Assembly (NCBI GenBank): GCA_009768925.2
Contig: VHIT02000021.1
Location: forward strand, 62,001-126,000
Reading direction: 5' to 3'
Source of the DNA: Cryptosporidium bovis
Lineage: Eukaryota > Apicomplexa > Conoidasida > Eucoccidiorida > Cryptosporidiidae
Length of the DNA stretch: 64,000 nt
The stretch's first letter is position 1, and each line of letters begins with the position of its first letter. Below are positions 53,648 to 62,711 of this stretch, piece after piece. The position numbers and the translations under genes are program-made. The notes below the pieces were generated by a model. The model did no database searches. It saw only the letters and a program-made list of their open reading frames with translations, and was not told the origin of the DNA.

Positions 53648-55288
53648 TTAATTATTTACATTGAACTTGGGTTTTCTTGTTGAGAAGAAACTTGAAATTG
53701 ACTGAGAATTCTTTTGTACAACCTTCCTTTTCTGACTACCTTTTCTAATATTTAATAAACTTGAATATTTTAACATCGGAGATTCATCATTTTTGACTTT
53801 GTTACCAATTTGTTCATTTGATTTATCAATTTGGTTGTCATTTTGTGGGCTTATTTCATTGAATTCTTGATTACTAGTTTCTTTAAATGTTGCCATTGAA
53901 GAATATAAAGATGAGGCTAACTTGTTTGAAGGTTGTTTCGCATTATCTATTTTTCTATTTTGAATTTGCTTAGAAATTGAAGTAAATGATTCATCACCAA
54001 CTTCGAGATCATTTTGAATATCTATAGCATAATCTTCTTTTTTAGCTGAAAGATTTACCGAGTTGATCTTTTTACTATTGCAAAACGCTTTCTCATTTTT
54101 TTTAATATTGACAAGTTTTTGTTTAAGTGATATACATTCATTCATAGCAATTGCATTAGAATCCCTTAATTGATAACATTTAGCCTTCCACTGGCTAGAT
54201 TTTTCTTTCAGTTTATTATAACTTTCTGTAAGTCTAATGAATGCTTTTGACAATGTTTTCAGTGCATCAAATGCATCCTCACCTTTTTTGTTTGAGTTAC
54301 AGTCTTCAAGTGGATTGAATCCTATTAAGGTTGAAATTTGAATGATTTCTTCATCATTCACCTGAAAATTATCTTGAAAGCTATCATTTAAGAATTTTGA
54401 AATGGCTAAATTTGATTGAAGATGCGTATATTTTTTATTAATATCAAAGTATCTTTGGTTTAATTCGCCCAATTCATGGGTCACCCTATTTAAATCGTCC
54501 CTTAAAACCTCATTTTTTTTTTCCAATGCATCTATTGTATCTTTACTTGAATTTAAATTAGTTTTAAACTCTTCTAACTGCGCTTTGAGTGAATCTTTAT
54601 CTTTCAAATGAACCATTGATTCATCGGAAATAAGTTTTAGCTTTAATTTACATGATAATGAATTGCATTCTTTTTTTTTAAGACCGTCTTGCTCATTATG
54701 TTCATTTTCTTTGTTTATACATTCCATATTTTTTGTATCAGAATCTTCATCTAGGACCAGTGTTTCGTCTATTGTAATATTTACTATATCACAAAGAGTC
54801 AAGAGCGAGCATGGTACTCTACATAAGGGGCATGTAGGTTCAGTATCATCATTTACTAGATAACCTAGTCTACTCCCATTTATAGAAGATATACTTGAAC
54901 TTCTATTTGTTGGGTCAAATTTTGAAAGCCATGAATCAATACATTTTTTATGGAATACATGACCACATACAGTTATGACAGTTAAATTTTTTGTGAGATA
55001 TTCCCTGCATATTGAACAATCTGGTATCCTAAGTTTAATTTTTTTAGAATTAATATAATTAATTTGTGCATCTCCTTCTATATCAATGTTTTCATCGCCT
55101 GATTTTACTATTTCGGTTTCTTTAAACAATTCTATCACTGAGTTATCTTTAATGTTTGAATCAGATATTTGGATTACGTTATTATCATTATTATTGTCAC
55201 TGTTAAATATATTTCTAGTTTTTTTATTTATCTTATTCCTCGAAATTCTCTCAAGATATTCATTATCCAACAAAATATCACCTTTCAT
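53648..55288 (-). CDS. TRAIP-like RING/coiled-coil E3 ligase with C-terminal PIP-like motif
   Basis: 546 aa. The RING begins at C91/C94 (CSICREYLTKNL), continues VCGHVFHKKCIDSWLS and, after an insertion of about 30 residues, ends TCPLCRVPC. A coiled coil spans about 225-400 (LEEFKTNLNSS, IDALEKKNEVLRDDLNRVTHE, LNQRYFDINKKYTHLQSNL). The last 20 residues contain SQSISSFF (528-535), close to the PCNA-interacting box QxxIxxFF with a non-canonical first residue. RING, then coiled coil, then terminal PIP box is the architecture of TRAIP, the E3 that ubiquitylates stalled replisomes and CMG at converging forks. There is no signal or membrane segment. It could instead be an unrelated RING/coiled-coil E3; the PIP-like end is the discriminating feature. 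Confidence 0.6.
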   Translation of the reverse strand: MKGDILLDNEYLERISRNKINKKTRNIFNSDNNNDNNVIQISDSNIKDNSVIELFKETEIVKSGDENIDIEGDAQINYINSKKIKLRIPDCSICREYLTKNLTVITVCGHVFHKKCIDSWLSKFDPTNRSSSISSINGSRLGYLVNDDTEPTCPLCRVPCSLLTLCDIVNITIDETLVLDEDSDTKNMECINKENEHNEQDGLKKKECNSLSCKLKLKLISDESMVHLKDKDSLKAQLEEFKTNLNSSKDTIDALEKKNEVLRDDLNRVTHELGELNQRYFDINKKYTHLQSNLAISKFLNDSFQDNFQVNDEEIIQISTLIGFNPLEDCNSNKKGEDAFDALKTLSKAFIRLTESYNKLKEKSSQWKAKCYQLRDSNAIAMNECISLKQKLVNIKKNEKAFCNSKKINSVNLSAKKEDYAIDIQNDLEVGDESFTSISKQIQNRKIDNAKQPSNKLASSLYSSMATFKETSNQEFNEISPQNDNQIDKSNEQIGNKVKNDESPMLKYSSLLNIRKGSQKRKVVQKNSQSISSFFSTRKPKFNVNN

Positions 55289-55552
55289 TTATAAATTTTA
55301 TCCTAATTAATTTTTCTACCTATAATTATCTATCCCTTATTAAACAATATTTTCATTTTTATTATTTTCTTTGTACATATTTATTAATGTGAAAATATAT
55401 ATCACTTATGTAGTAGCTTACAAAAAAAAAGATAATACGATAAAATGAACTTTAAAATAATGTTTTACTTACAAAAATAAAATTCGATACTACCTATTAT
55501 TACACACTATTTTATATTGCAAATATTTTAATATATTTACAACAATTCTCAC

Positions 55553-55560
55553 ACCGCCTC
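55553..55560. promoter_or_regulatory. Weak E2F-like ACCGCCTC in a divergent gap
   Basis: The only CCGCC word in the 676-bp gap 55289-55964 between the TRAIP-like gene (minus) and the AP-5 mu gene (plus), 265 bp from the former. The rest of the gap is A+T-rich with no visible gene. Confidence 0.3.
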
Positions 55561-55964
55561 AAAATTATTAACTTTAGAAATGTGTTAGACCAAATTTGCT
55601 AACACAATTATCAATCCATTAATCACTTTTTTTCTTTATTAAAAATAAATTAAATTAAATGGGAATAAATTATTACATTTTTCCTTTAAATAAAATTACT
55701 ACTATACATTTAGAAATTAATGTAAAAATGGTATTATTCATTTAAATCAGCAAGTCAATTTAGATAACTTTTTAAATTGTGTATAATACTTATTTATTGC
55801 AAATAAAATTAATACATCAGGAAATCATTGTATTTATTGAAATATATCGTTTTATTTTAATATTATATTTTAATATTTAATATTTATTGATTTTAATAAT
55901 AGATTCGAATGATTTTTTTTAATTGTATTATAATTGTATGAAATCTTAAATTTGCATCAGTAAG

Positions 55965-58706
55965 ATGACATATATAAGAGGTATTTGGTTATTTGGAAAT
56001 TCAATGAGAGGTAGCTTAGAATTAATATTAAGTAGAAGGTATAAAACAGTTGAGAACAGAGTTAAAGAATTGCTAAGTGAAAACAATTATATATGCATAC
56101 CAGATGATAATAAAATATTGGATTGGTTTTTAAATAATATATTATACGAAAATGTAGCAAAATTCCCTTCTAAAAATGTTCCTTTAATATTTAAGAGTAA
56201 TACTTTAGGGGGGGTATTTTCTGTAGATAACATTCAAACAAATGATTGTGGTGAAATAGATGTAAACAAGTTACAAAAAATTTCTTATAAACAGCTACTT
56301 AATTACATGCATATTAGCAATGAAAAAGGCAAAATTTTTTGCATTTGGCCATTTATATACTCATTTAGAAATGGATTTTTTTTACTTGCATTATTATCCT
56401 TAGAAGAAAGTATTTCAATTAATCCAAAAGTATTAAGTATATATAGATCTTTCTGTGGTGACTTTTTCAATTATGTAAGTAGAGAAAACAACGAATTTGA
56501 TGATTTTGAAACAATTAAACTCGTTGAAATTAGAATTGCTTTACAACTATTAGAAGACCTATTGACTATTATTTGTTCAAATCAACATGATGATTTAATT
56601 GATATTAATAACATACAAAAGATATGGAGAATAATGATCCCTTTTGGCTCTCCCATTTTGGATAATAAGGAAGTTGAAAATATTCTGGACGTCTCATCAA
56701 ACATTGGCATTCCAAAATATCTCATTAGGCTTTTAGAAGAAAATCATGTTAAATCAAAACAAAAAATACCAAATTATAAATTTAATAATGGCCAAGGTAA
56801 TGGTGAAGGTAGTACTAACATTATTGAAGATCAAATTGAAGAAGATAAAAGCAAGTATTTATTTGGTGATTTTTATTTGGATTCAGTAAATGAAACATCT
56901 GAAGAAGTGGGAATAAATTCAGAGATAGAATTTAATGATGATTTTTCAGCAACTGTTCCTATTTCCGCAAATAAAAACTTGTTCATAGATGCTTTTAGTT
57001 ATGGGATCGGAAAACTATCAACAAATAAGAAAGGATTAGACTATACGAACAATTCTAATTTAGATTATACCCTAAAATTTTCTTTAACTGAAATTATTTC
57101 ATGCTTTGCCAAAAAACACCCTTTATGTACAGAAATTAAATATGAGAATTCACTTGTTGACGACTACACAGCTGAAAAATTTATGGAACAAATAAGTAAA
57201 CCATATTCTAGTTTTATATCTGGAACTTTCAAGTGTTCAGGTAAACTCCCTAGTTCTGTTTCTATATCTTGTGATGTATTACTTCCTTGGCAAAAAGTAT
57301 TTGTAGAAGAGGAAACAGATTTATTAGTGAATTACAATGAATTAAATACACATATGAACATTACTTATATTAACAATAACCTAAATGTAGATTCTATTAA
57401 TAATAACAATAATAATAATAATAAACACAAATATAAATACATCCAACCATACATTCTAGCTAAAGATAATGTATCATGTACTAAAATATCTGATGAATAT
57501 TTTGACCTAGAAAAACAAGTATATAAAAAGTTTAATAGTGGAATTTCTCAAGGTTTCAATAATGGTAAATTAGAAATACCTTTTTCAAGATATAAATTAA
57601 GTTGGAAAAATAATCAAATCAATTCATCCGAAATTTTTTCATACTGGTACCCATATGAAAAAAATATACCAATTAAAGGTTATTTTACAATATTGCCTGA
57701 AACAAAAGAACCAATAAATCAAATTGCTGGCTCTAGATCAAAAGGTAACTTTAGACCTATATTAATTCACGATTTTCAAATGGAGTATTGTCTTTGTTTA
57801 GATCCAAAAATAGTAATTGGATTGGAGCAGTGTCAAATAACCATCCCACTTGTTCCTGGAACACTAAAATATGGAAGAAATAGAGATATAATTCCAAGTA
57901 TGATAATATTCAATCATACACTTAAAACAAGTATGGGTAGCGTTACAATTTCCCCTGATAAGAAATCAATTTATTGGGTTATAAATAACCCAAAAGAACT
58001 AATATCTAAGAAAACTACAAATAATAGTTCAAAAATTAATAACTCTTCAGATCTAAATAGATCAATACATCTTTCAACAAATTCTCAAAAACAAAACTCT
58101 CTTATACAAATAAGAATGAATGGTAGTGTAAGAATAAGGCTTATATATAAGGAAAAAAACAAGTTTAAAAATAGAAATAAAAACAGTAGAATAATGATGA
58201 ATGAAAATGTATTTGATAAAAATAATGGAAATAACATTGTTTTTTTTGACAAACCATTAATTTCTCCAATATTAGAGTCTTATCCAATAGATATTTCTGT
58301 TGAATCTGGTATTCCACATTACTATAAAAGCAAAGTTGATGATAACAATGAATTACTTTACTCAGCTCCAAATCCTTTCGCTATAGGTATACAATCTTTA
58401 TTAAATCATCCTATTAAAGATATAGATCCAATGTGGCTATTAGAACTACACCCAAAAATAGCTCGCTATACTGACATGAATAACACACTGTCACAAAAAG
58501 AAATCTACAAACAATTAATGGATTTGATTTTTTCATATTCCCTTGTTAGTTTTGTTGCTAACTTAAGTTCAAATTATGATGAATCAACTTATAGAGGGAT
58601 TCATATTCCAAACAACACTATTAAAATCAATCCAAAAGCACTGGGATTTATTGGTCCTGAAATATATTCTAATTCTGGAAAATATATTATATGGAGAAAT
58701 TCATAA
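55965..58706 (+). CDS. AP5M1: AP-5 complex mu subunit (AP5M1/MuD-like)
   Basis: 913 aa (human 490). The start IRGIWLFGN...LSRRYKTVENRVKEL...YICIPDDNKIL parallels human AP5M1 (AVWLISHEP, FSRRYPTVEKRARVF, YVPVPEDGPFL). The longin-like part continues FCIWPFIYSFRNGFFLLALLS (ELWPVVAFLKNDMIYACVPLV). The C-terminal mu-homology domain begins ISGTFKCSGKLPSSVSISCD ([20 protein letters not shown]) and includes FSYWYPYEKNIPIKGYF and SMGSVTISPDKKSIYWVI (FGQLEVFREKSLLIWII). AP-5 is a clathrin-independent late-endosome/lysosome adaptor. Long Asn/Ser-rich insertions (about 260-340, 465-500, 690-760) account for the extra length. Whether the other AP-5 subunits exist in this genome cannot be seen here. Confidence 0.82.
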   Translation: MTYIRGIWLFGNSMRGSLELILSRRYKTVENRVKELLSENNYICIPDDNKILDWFLNNILYENVAKFPSKNVPLIFKSNTLGGVFSVDNIQTNDCGEIDVNKLQKISYKQLLNYMHISNEKGKIFCIWPFIYSFRNGFFLLALLSLEESISINPKVLSIYRSFCGDFFNYVSRENNEFDDFETIKLVEIRIALQLLEDLLTIICSNQHDDLIDINNIQKIWRIMIPFGSPILDNKEVENILDVSSNIGIPKYLIRLLEENHVKSKQKIPNYKFNNGQGNGEGSTNIIEDQIEEDKSKYLFGDFYLDSVNETSEEVGINSEIEFNDDFSATVPISANKNLFIDAFSYGIGKLSTNKKGLDYTNNSNLDYTLKFSLTEIISCFAKKHPLCTEIKYENSLVDDYTAEKFMEQISKPYSSFISGTFKCSGKLPSSVSISCDVLLPWQKVFVEEETDLLVNYNELNTHMNITYINNNLNVDSINNNNNNNNKHKYKYIQPYILAKDNVSCTKISDEYFDLEKQVYKKFNSGISQGFNNGKLEIPFSRYKLSWKNNQINSSEIFSYWYPYEKNIPIKGYFTILPETKEPINQIAGSRSKGNFRPILIHDFQMEYCLCLDPKIVIGLEQCQITIPLVPGTLKYGRNRDIIPSMIIFNHTLKTSMGSVTISPDKKSIYWVINNPKELISKKTTNNSSKINNSSDLNRSIHLSTNSQKQNSLIQIRMNGSVRIRLIYKEKNKFKNRNKNSRIMMNENVFDKNNGNNIVFFDKPLISPILESYPIDISVESGIPHYYKSKVDDNNELLYSAPNPFAIGIQSLLNHPIKDIDPMWLLELHPKIARYTDMNNTLSQKEIYKQLMDLIFSYSLVSFVANLSSNYDESTYRGIHIPNNTIKINPKALGFIGPEIYSNSGKYIIWRNS

Positions 58707-58810
58707 CTATTTCATATTCTAATTCCATAAATATATTTCTAAATTTCCATCTTCTGTATTGTGTGTAATTTTATTTATATTAGTTTACTCATTAAATTTT
58801 AATTTCACTT

Positions 58811-58817
58811 TGTGGGG
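58811..58817 (+). promoter_or_regulatory. G-box TGTGGGG in the gap before the secreted orphan
   Basis: TGTGGGG lies 129 bp before the ATG at 58946, in the 239-bp gap 58707-58945. No E2F-like word is seen in this gap. Confidence 0.35.
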
Positions 58818-58945
58818 TTACGCTCTAACTTCTTGTCAAGTAAATTTCATATTTGACTCTTCAAATTAGTAGAGTAGAATTTTAGATTATAACAATTTGT
58901 TTATTATTAATAATAATTTTATTTTCCTGAAAAAAAAACATCTAA

Positions 58946-59695
58946 ATGATATTTCAAAGACCTGCTTTATCGTCCTTATTAATAATAGGACTTGTAAACA
59001 TTATTAATCTCAATTTGATTGAATGTCTGTCACCTCCATCACTTAGATCCGATAGAATATCATTCAATAGTCAAAAAATGAGAAAAGAAATGGAAAATAT
59101 GTATGTTGAATGTACAGGTGCATTAAATAATTGGTCTTATATCGTTAGAAAAAGTGTTAAACTGCTAGTCAGTGACAATAACAATAAAAGTGATGTAATA
59201 ATAGATACAATATATGAAATAGGGTCCCAATTGTTACTGATTGAAAATAGTTTCTTAATTTGCAAATCTGAACTTGAAATGAATGGGGTTAAAGTTGTGG
59301 ACATTAGTGAAAAAATTGACTTAGAAGAAATATATAATCAATTAAAATTAAACAACATGAATAATGAAGCATTAGAAAGTATATATAAAGTAGAAAATTT
59401 AAAAGATAGAATTAAACTCCTTAAAAGCCAATACGAGTTCTTAAAAGAAATAAAAACTGGAATTCTTAAATTTGAACCAAAAGACGTTTGTTATAAGTGC
59501 AATATATTTCGTGCACAATTGTCACTTATTGGAATTTTAAATAAACTTGGACTTATTTATGATAAGTACATACAGGAACTCGAAGATAAAATTGAAAACC
59601 TCATTTTTGAAAGTGAAGTTGCGACCGAATCAGAAATATATGACTCTGATTCAACATCACCTTTGATTTCAGTTCAACTTCATGATTTGGACTAA
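58946..59695 (+). CDS. Secreted helical orphan protein
   Basis: 249 aa. Signal peptide MIFQRPALSSLLIIGLVNII, with cleavage likely after LIEC or nearby. The mature protein is almost wholly helical: KMRKEMENMYVECTGALNN, IIDTIYEIGSQLLLIENSF, SKIYKVENLKDRIK-like heptads and LKSQYEFLKEIKTGIL. Four or five Cys (VECTG, ICKSE, DVCYKCN) could form disulfides. The tail is acidic. No membrane or GPI signal and no known domain. Its helical bundle resembles the style of the orphan at 28408-29307, without clear identity. Possibly a parasitophorous-vacuole, oocyst or organelle content protein. Confidence 0.68.
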   Translation: MIFQRPALSSLLIIGLVNIINLNLIECLSPPSLRSDRISFNSQKMRKEMENMYVECTGALNNWSYIVRKSVKLLVSDNNNKSDVIIDTIYEIGSQLLLIENSFLICKSELEMNGVKVVDISEKIDLEEIYNQLKLNNMNNEALESIYKVENLKDRIKLLKSQYEFLKEIKTGILKFEPKDVCYKCNIFRAQLSLIGILNKLGLIYDKYIQELEDKIENLIFESEVATESEIYDSDSTSPLISVQLHDLD

Positions 59696-59869
59696 AAAAA
59701 ATGAAGATATAGAAAAATAACTCGTTCAAAATTTAATGATCAACTAATACTAAATTAAAAAAAAAAAAAAAACAAAGTATCATTATTTTACATAAGTATT
59801 CACATAGTAATGTGAATATCATACAACCTTGTAATTATTTTGTTTGTCATTATTATTTATTATATTGGT

Positions 59870-60634
59870 TTAAATATTTGGTTTAATTGTTTTGTTTTTA
59901 AATGAGTTTAGTTTAATTACATTTGTCACACTTTTCTGAGCAAAATATTCCTTTAGTATAGGATTATTTGACTTTCCAACTTTACGATAACTGACCGAAG
60001 AAATATTAACAACTCTTGGCCTTGATTTTGAAGATTTGAATAATTCTGATGAGGGCATTGACTTTGTTCCAGAATATAATGGTGGGTTAAATATTGAAGA
60101 TGATTTTGGTGATAATGATGATATACACAATAATGAAGTTGTTCGCCTTTTAGAAAAATTGTTACTTTGATTAATAGAATTGCAGTTATCGGTTAATTTA
60201 CTGTTATTTGAACATTTTATAACACTGTTCCTATGTTTAATTTCAAAATCTGTCTTTTTTCTGAAATAAAAATCTCTAAAACTTTCATTTTCTGATTTGC
60301 TTTCAAGAATATGCCTCCTATCAGAGTATTTTACTTTCATTGCACTTTCCCAAAGGCTATCCCAAACTTCTTTCCCCATATTTTCACCAAAGGAATTTTC
60401 TATTCCAATGTTATTTTTTTCTGCAGAAATAAGTTCATTATAAGTAGAACCTTTAAAGATTAGTTTTATTAATTTTGTTGAAAGACCTTTTTTCTCCAAT
60501 CCTTTAATAGAATTTCTTATTGGTATTAGTTTTTTGATACATAAATTAGTTAATGAAGGGAAAATCTTGTTTCTAGTTAATGATTCTCTCAATAATCCAG
60601 TGCATGAAAGTCTTGATGTGCCTGAAACGTTCAT
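59870..60634 (-). CDS. Elongin-A-like protein (RNA polymerase II elongation factor SIII subunit A)
   Basis: 254 aa. Residues about 25-135 fit the Elongin A family: FPSLTNLCIKKLIPIRNSI (BC-box-like, SLxxLCxxxL), LSTKLIKLIFKGSTYNELISAE (compare FDILKPVLERCTPDQLYRIEE), VWDSLWESAMKVKYSD (DQLWKVHCHRDFKEE) and ESFRDFYFRKKTDFEIKHR (ESWREMYLRLQDAREQRLR). The rest is Ser/Lys/Asn-rich, with basic patches suited to the nucleus. In animals the Elongin A BC box binds Elongin B/C to raise RNA polymerase II elongation and to act in a Cullin-5 ubiquitin ligase. The N-terminal TFIIS-like domain of the animal protein is absent, as in yeast Ela1. Convergent with the secreted orphan. Confidence 0.68.
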   Translation of the reverse strand: MNVSGTSRLSCTGLLRESLTRNKIFPSLTNLCIKKLIPIRNSIKGLEKKGLSTKLIKLIFKGSTYNELISAEKNNIGIENSFGENMGKEVWDSLWESAMKVKYSDRRHILESKSENESFRDFYFRKKTDFEIKHRNSVIKCSNNSKLTDNCNSINQSNNFSKRRTTSLLCISSLSPKSSSIFNPPLYSGTKSMPSSELFKSSKSRPRVVNISSVSYRKVGKSNNPILKEYFAQKSVTNVIKLNSFKNKTIKPNI

Positions 60635-61542
60635 TATTATTTGTTATATGTTATGATATATAAATCAAATTATCTTGAAAAATAACAATTAGTCTCGTTG
60701 TTAAAATAAAACTAACATTTTATTTTATTATTATCTGTAAATTTCACTTTTCTTAATTACAAAAATGTACATATTTTTGAAGAATAATTAAAAAAATTTT
60801 TTTTAATTGCTGATACTCATTTACATATTTTTCCAGAAAATTGTGTTAAAATTGTATATCCCGCATACATTGACTTTAGTAAAAGTGGAAATTTTTATAA
60901 CACTTTTTTGATATTTACTATTTTCTCACAATTTACAATTTTTATACTAATATTGCACTGAAACCACATTTTTATTTAGTTTTAGGTTGCAATTATAATT
61001 AGTTTTATTCTCTGAATAGAATACATAAATATAATCAGTATTAAGGTCATTTGTGAAATTAGGATACATAGAAATACTATAGAAAAATAACAGAACAAAG
61101 ATGATATATGACTTGAGAAATAACTATTATTAATTTTTTAGAACATGCAAATGTAGTTTTCTCCTGAATTTTTTATTACATGCAAACAACAAAAAAGTCA
61201 TACATTTCGTATAATGATATTCACTCTTGTATATACAGTACTATTAATTATTACTTCATTTAGTTAATTTTTAAAGGAACCAAATTATATTTTCTTTTCA
61301 TAAGTGACGTGTTACCTCGAACTATCCACTTGTAAATATTCGAGAATAAAATGATTCATTATATTAATAATACTTATTTAAATAAACTTTCTATTTTACC
61401 AATTTAACACATATTTTCACGTTTCACTCATAGTAAGATTTATTCAAATGAACTCATTGTGAATTTTTGGCAAACATCCAATATAAATGAATAATTCACA
61501 AACAACAAAATAATAACAAAATCACAAATTTTCATTCATAGT
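60635..61542. other. 908-bp A+T-rich gap, no feature seen
   Basis: It lies upstream of the Elongin-A-like gene (minus) and downstream of the coiled-coil gene (minus). It is one of the few upstream regions without a CCGCC/GGCGC word. Nothing resembling a tRNA or spliced exon was found. Confidence 0.5.
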
Positions 61543-62409
61543 TTATTTAGTTGAAAGATTAAGAATATCTTTAGTGAAGGCGTTTCTTACAGCTTCATTA
61601 TTAGAAAGCAAGGCACTCTGTATTTCAGTTTGTAACTCCTCTTCACTGATCAATCCTAAATGAAATTGTCTTACGAAATTTAATAAAGAAAAATAAGATT
61701 CACTAGGTAATACTTGACTAATTCTATTCCAAACACCACTTTTAGAGACTGACATAGAAATATCGCCAATAAGACCTGGTGTTCCTACTGCAGATGATGA
61801 TAAACAGGTTTTAAGGGAGTTACTTTTATTTTGTTCATTATTATTTGTGTAATTTATTGGGCATGATACAAAATTACTTGGGTGCAGAATTACTTCTGAC
61901 ATCATGAGTCCAGGTATTTCCTTAATTTCAATATTTTCTGATTGCTCCAATAATAATGTACTTTTTTCGTCATTATCGTTATCCTCTCTTTTATTTAAAA
62001 TATTATTAATATTCACAACTCCGGATAAACGCGACACATCAGCAAACTTCGAATGACATCTTTCAATTCTTCCTAAAAATTGTTCGTAATCGCCTTTCAA
62101 TTCTATTAAATCATTAAATGCCTCTTCTATCCTCGCATCTCTATCTTTTAATTTCGAATCTAATGTATCCAGAAGATTGTAAAGTTTATTTTTTTCTGAT
62201 TTTAATGTGTTTATTTGTTTATATGAATAATCTAGTTTATTTCTTAAATCCGTTATTTTTCTATCCTTAAAATTCAGTTCATTTTTCAAATTTTTTGTTT
62301 GGTCTTCAAATTCTTTAACTAAATTTCTAAATGCTTGGTCAGAAAGCTTTAATGCTCTTTCTTGCAGTGAATACCAATCACTTGGAGAGTCCTTGACATG
62401 AGAATTCAT
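61543..62409 (-). CDS. Coiled-coil protein of unknown function
   Basis: 288 aa. Residues about 10-125 form a continuous coiled coil (NLVKEFEDQTKNLKNELNF, DLRNKLDYSYKQINTLKSE, NLLDTLDSKLKDRDARI). A middle linker with a few hydrophobic motifs follows. The C-terminal 65 residues look like a small helical domain (LPSESYFSLLNFVRQFHLG, ISEEELQTEIQSALLSNNE, VRNAFTKDILNL). There is no signal peptide or membrane segment. The compact C-terminal domain after a coiled coil suggests a structural or tethering protein, but I do not recognise the family. The 302-bp gap to the next gene (62410-62711) holds nothing recognisable. Confidence 0.65.
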   Translation of the reverse strand: MNSHVKDSPSDWYSLQERALKLSDQAFRNLVKEFEDQTKNLKNELNFKDRKITDLRNKLDYSYKQINTLKSEKNKLYNLLDTLDSKLKDRDARIEEAFNDLIELKGDYEQFLGRIERCHSKFADVSRLSGVVNINNILNKREDNDNDEKSTLLLEQSENIEIKEIPGLMMSEVILHPSNFVSCPINYTNNNEQNKSNSLKTCLSSSAVGTPGLIGDISMSVSKSGVWNRISQVLPSESYFSLLNFVRQFHLGLISEEELQTEIQSALLSNNEAVRNAFTKDILNLSTK

Positions 62410-62711
62410 ACGAGAAAAAAATTTATTATGAAAACAATTAAGTTAATATTAAATAGGTAAAAAAATTCTTTATGTTATAGGTATTTAAACAATTAATTAA
62501 TAATCGATACTAAATTAATCTTATTTTTGTTTATGCACAAAAGTTGTGTGAGTTCAATTTCTAAAGGAAAAAAAAAACACCCTTGTGTGAATTACTTTAG
62601 GTTAATTTAACTATTAAAATTGTGACATATTTACTCCTTAATTACGACTTAAATAACTAATGAAATAAAATGAAAACGTAAAATAAGTAAATTACTAAAT
62701 TATTAAACAAC

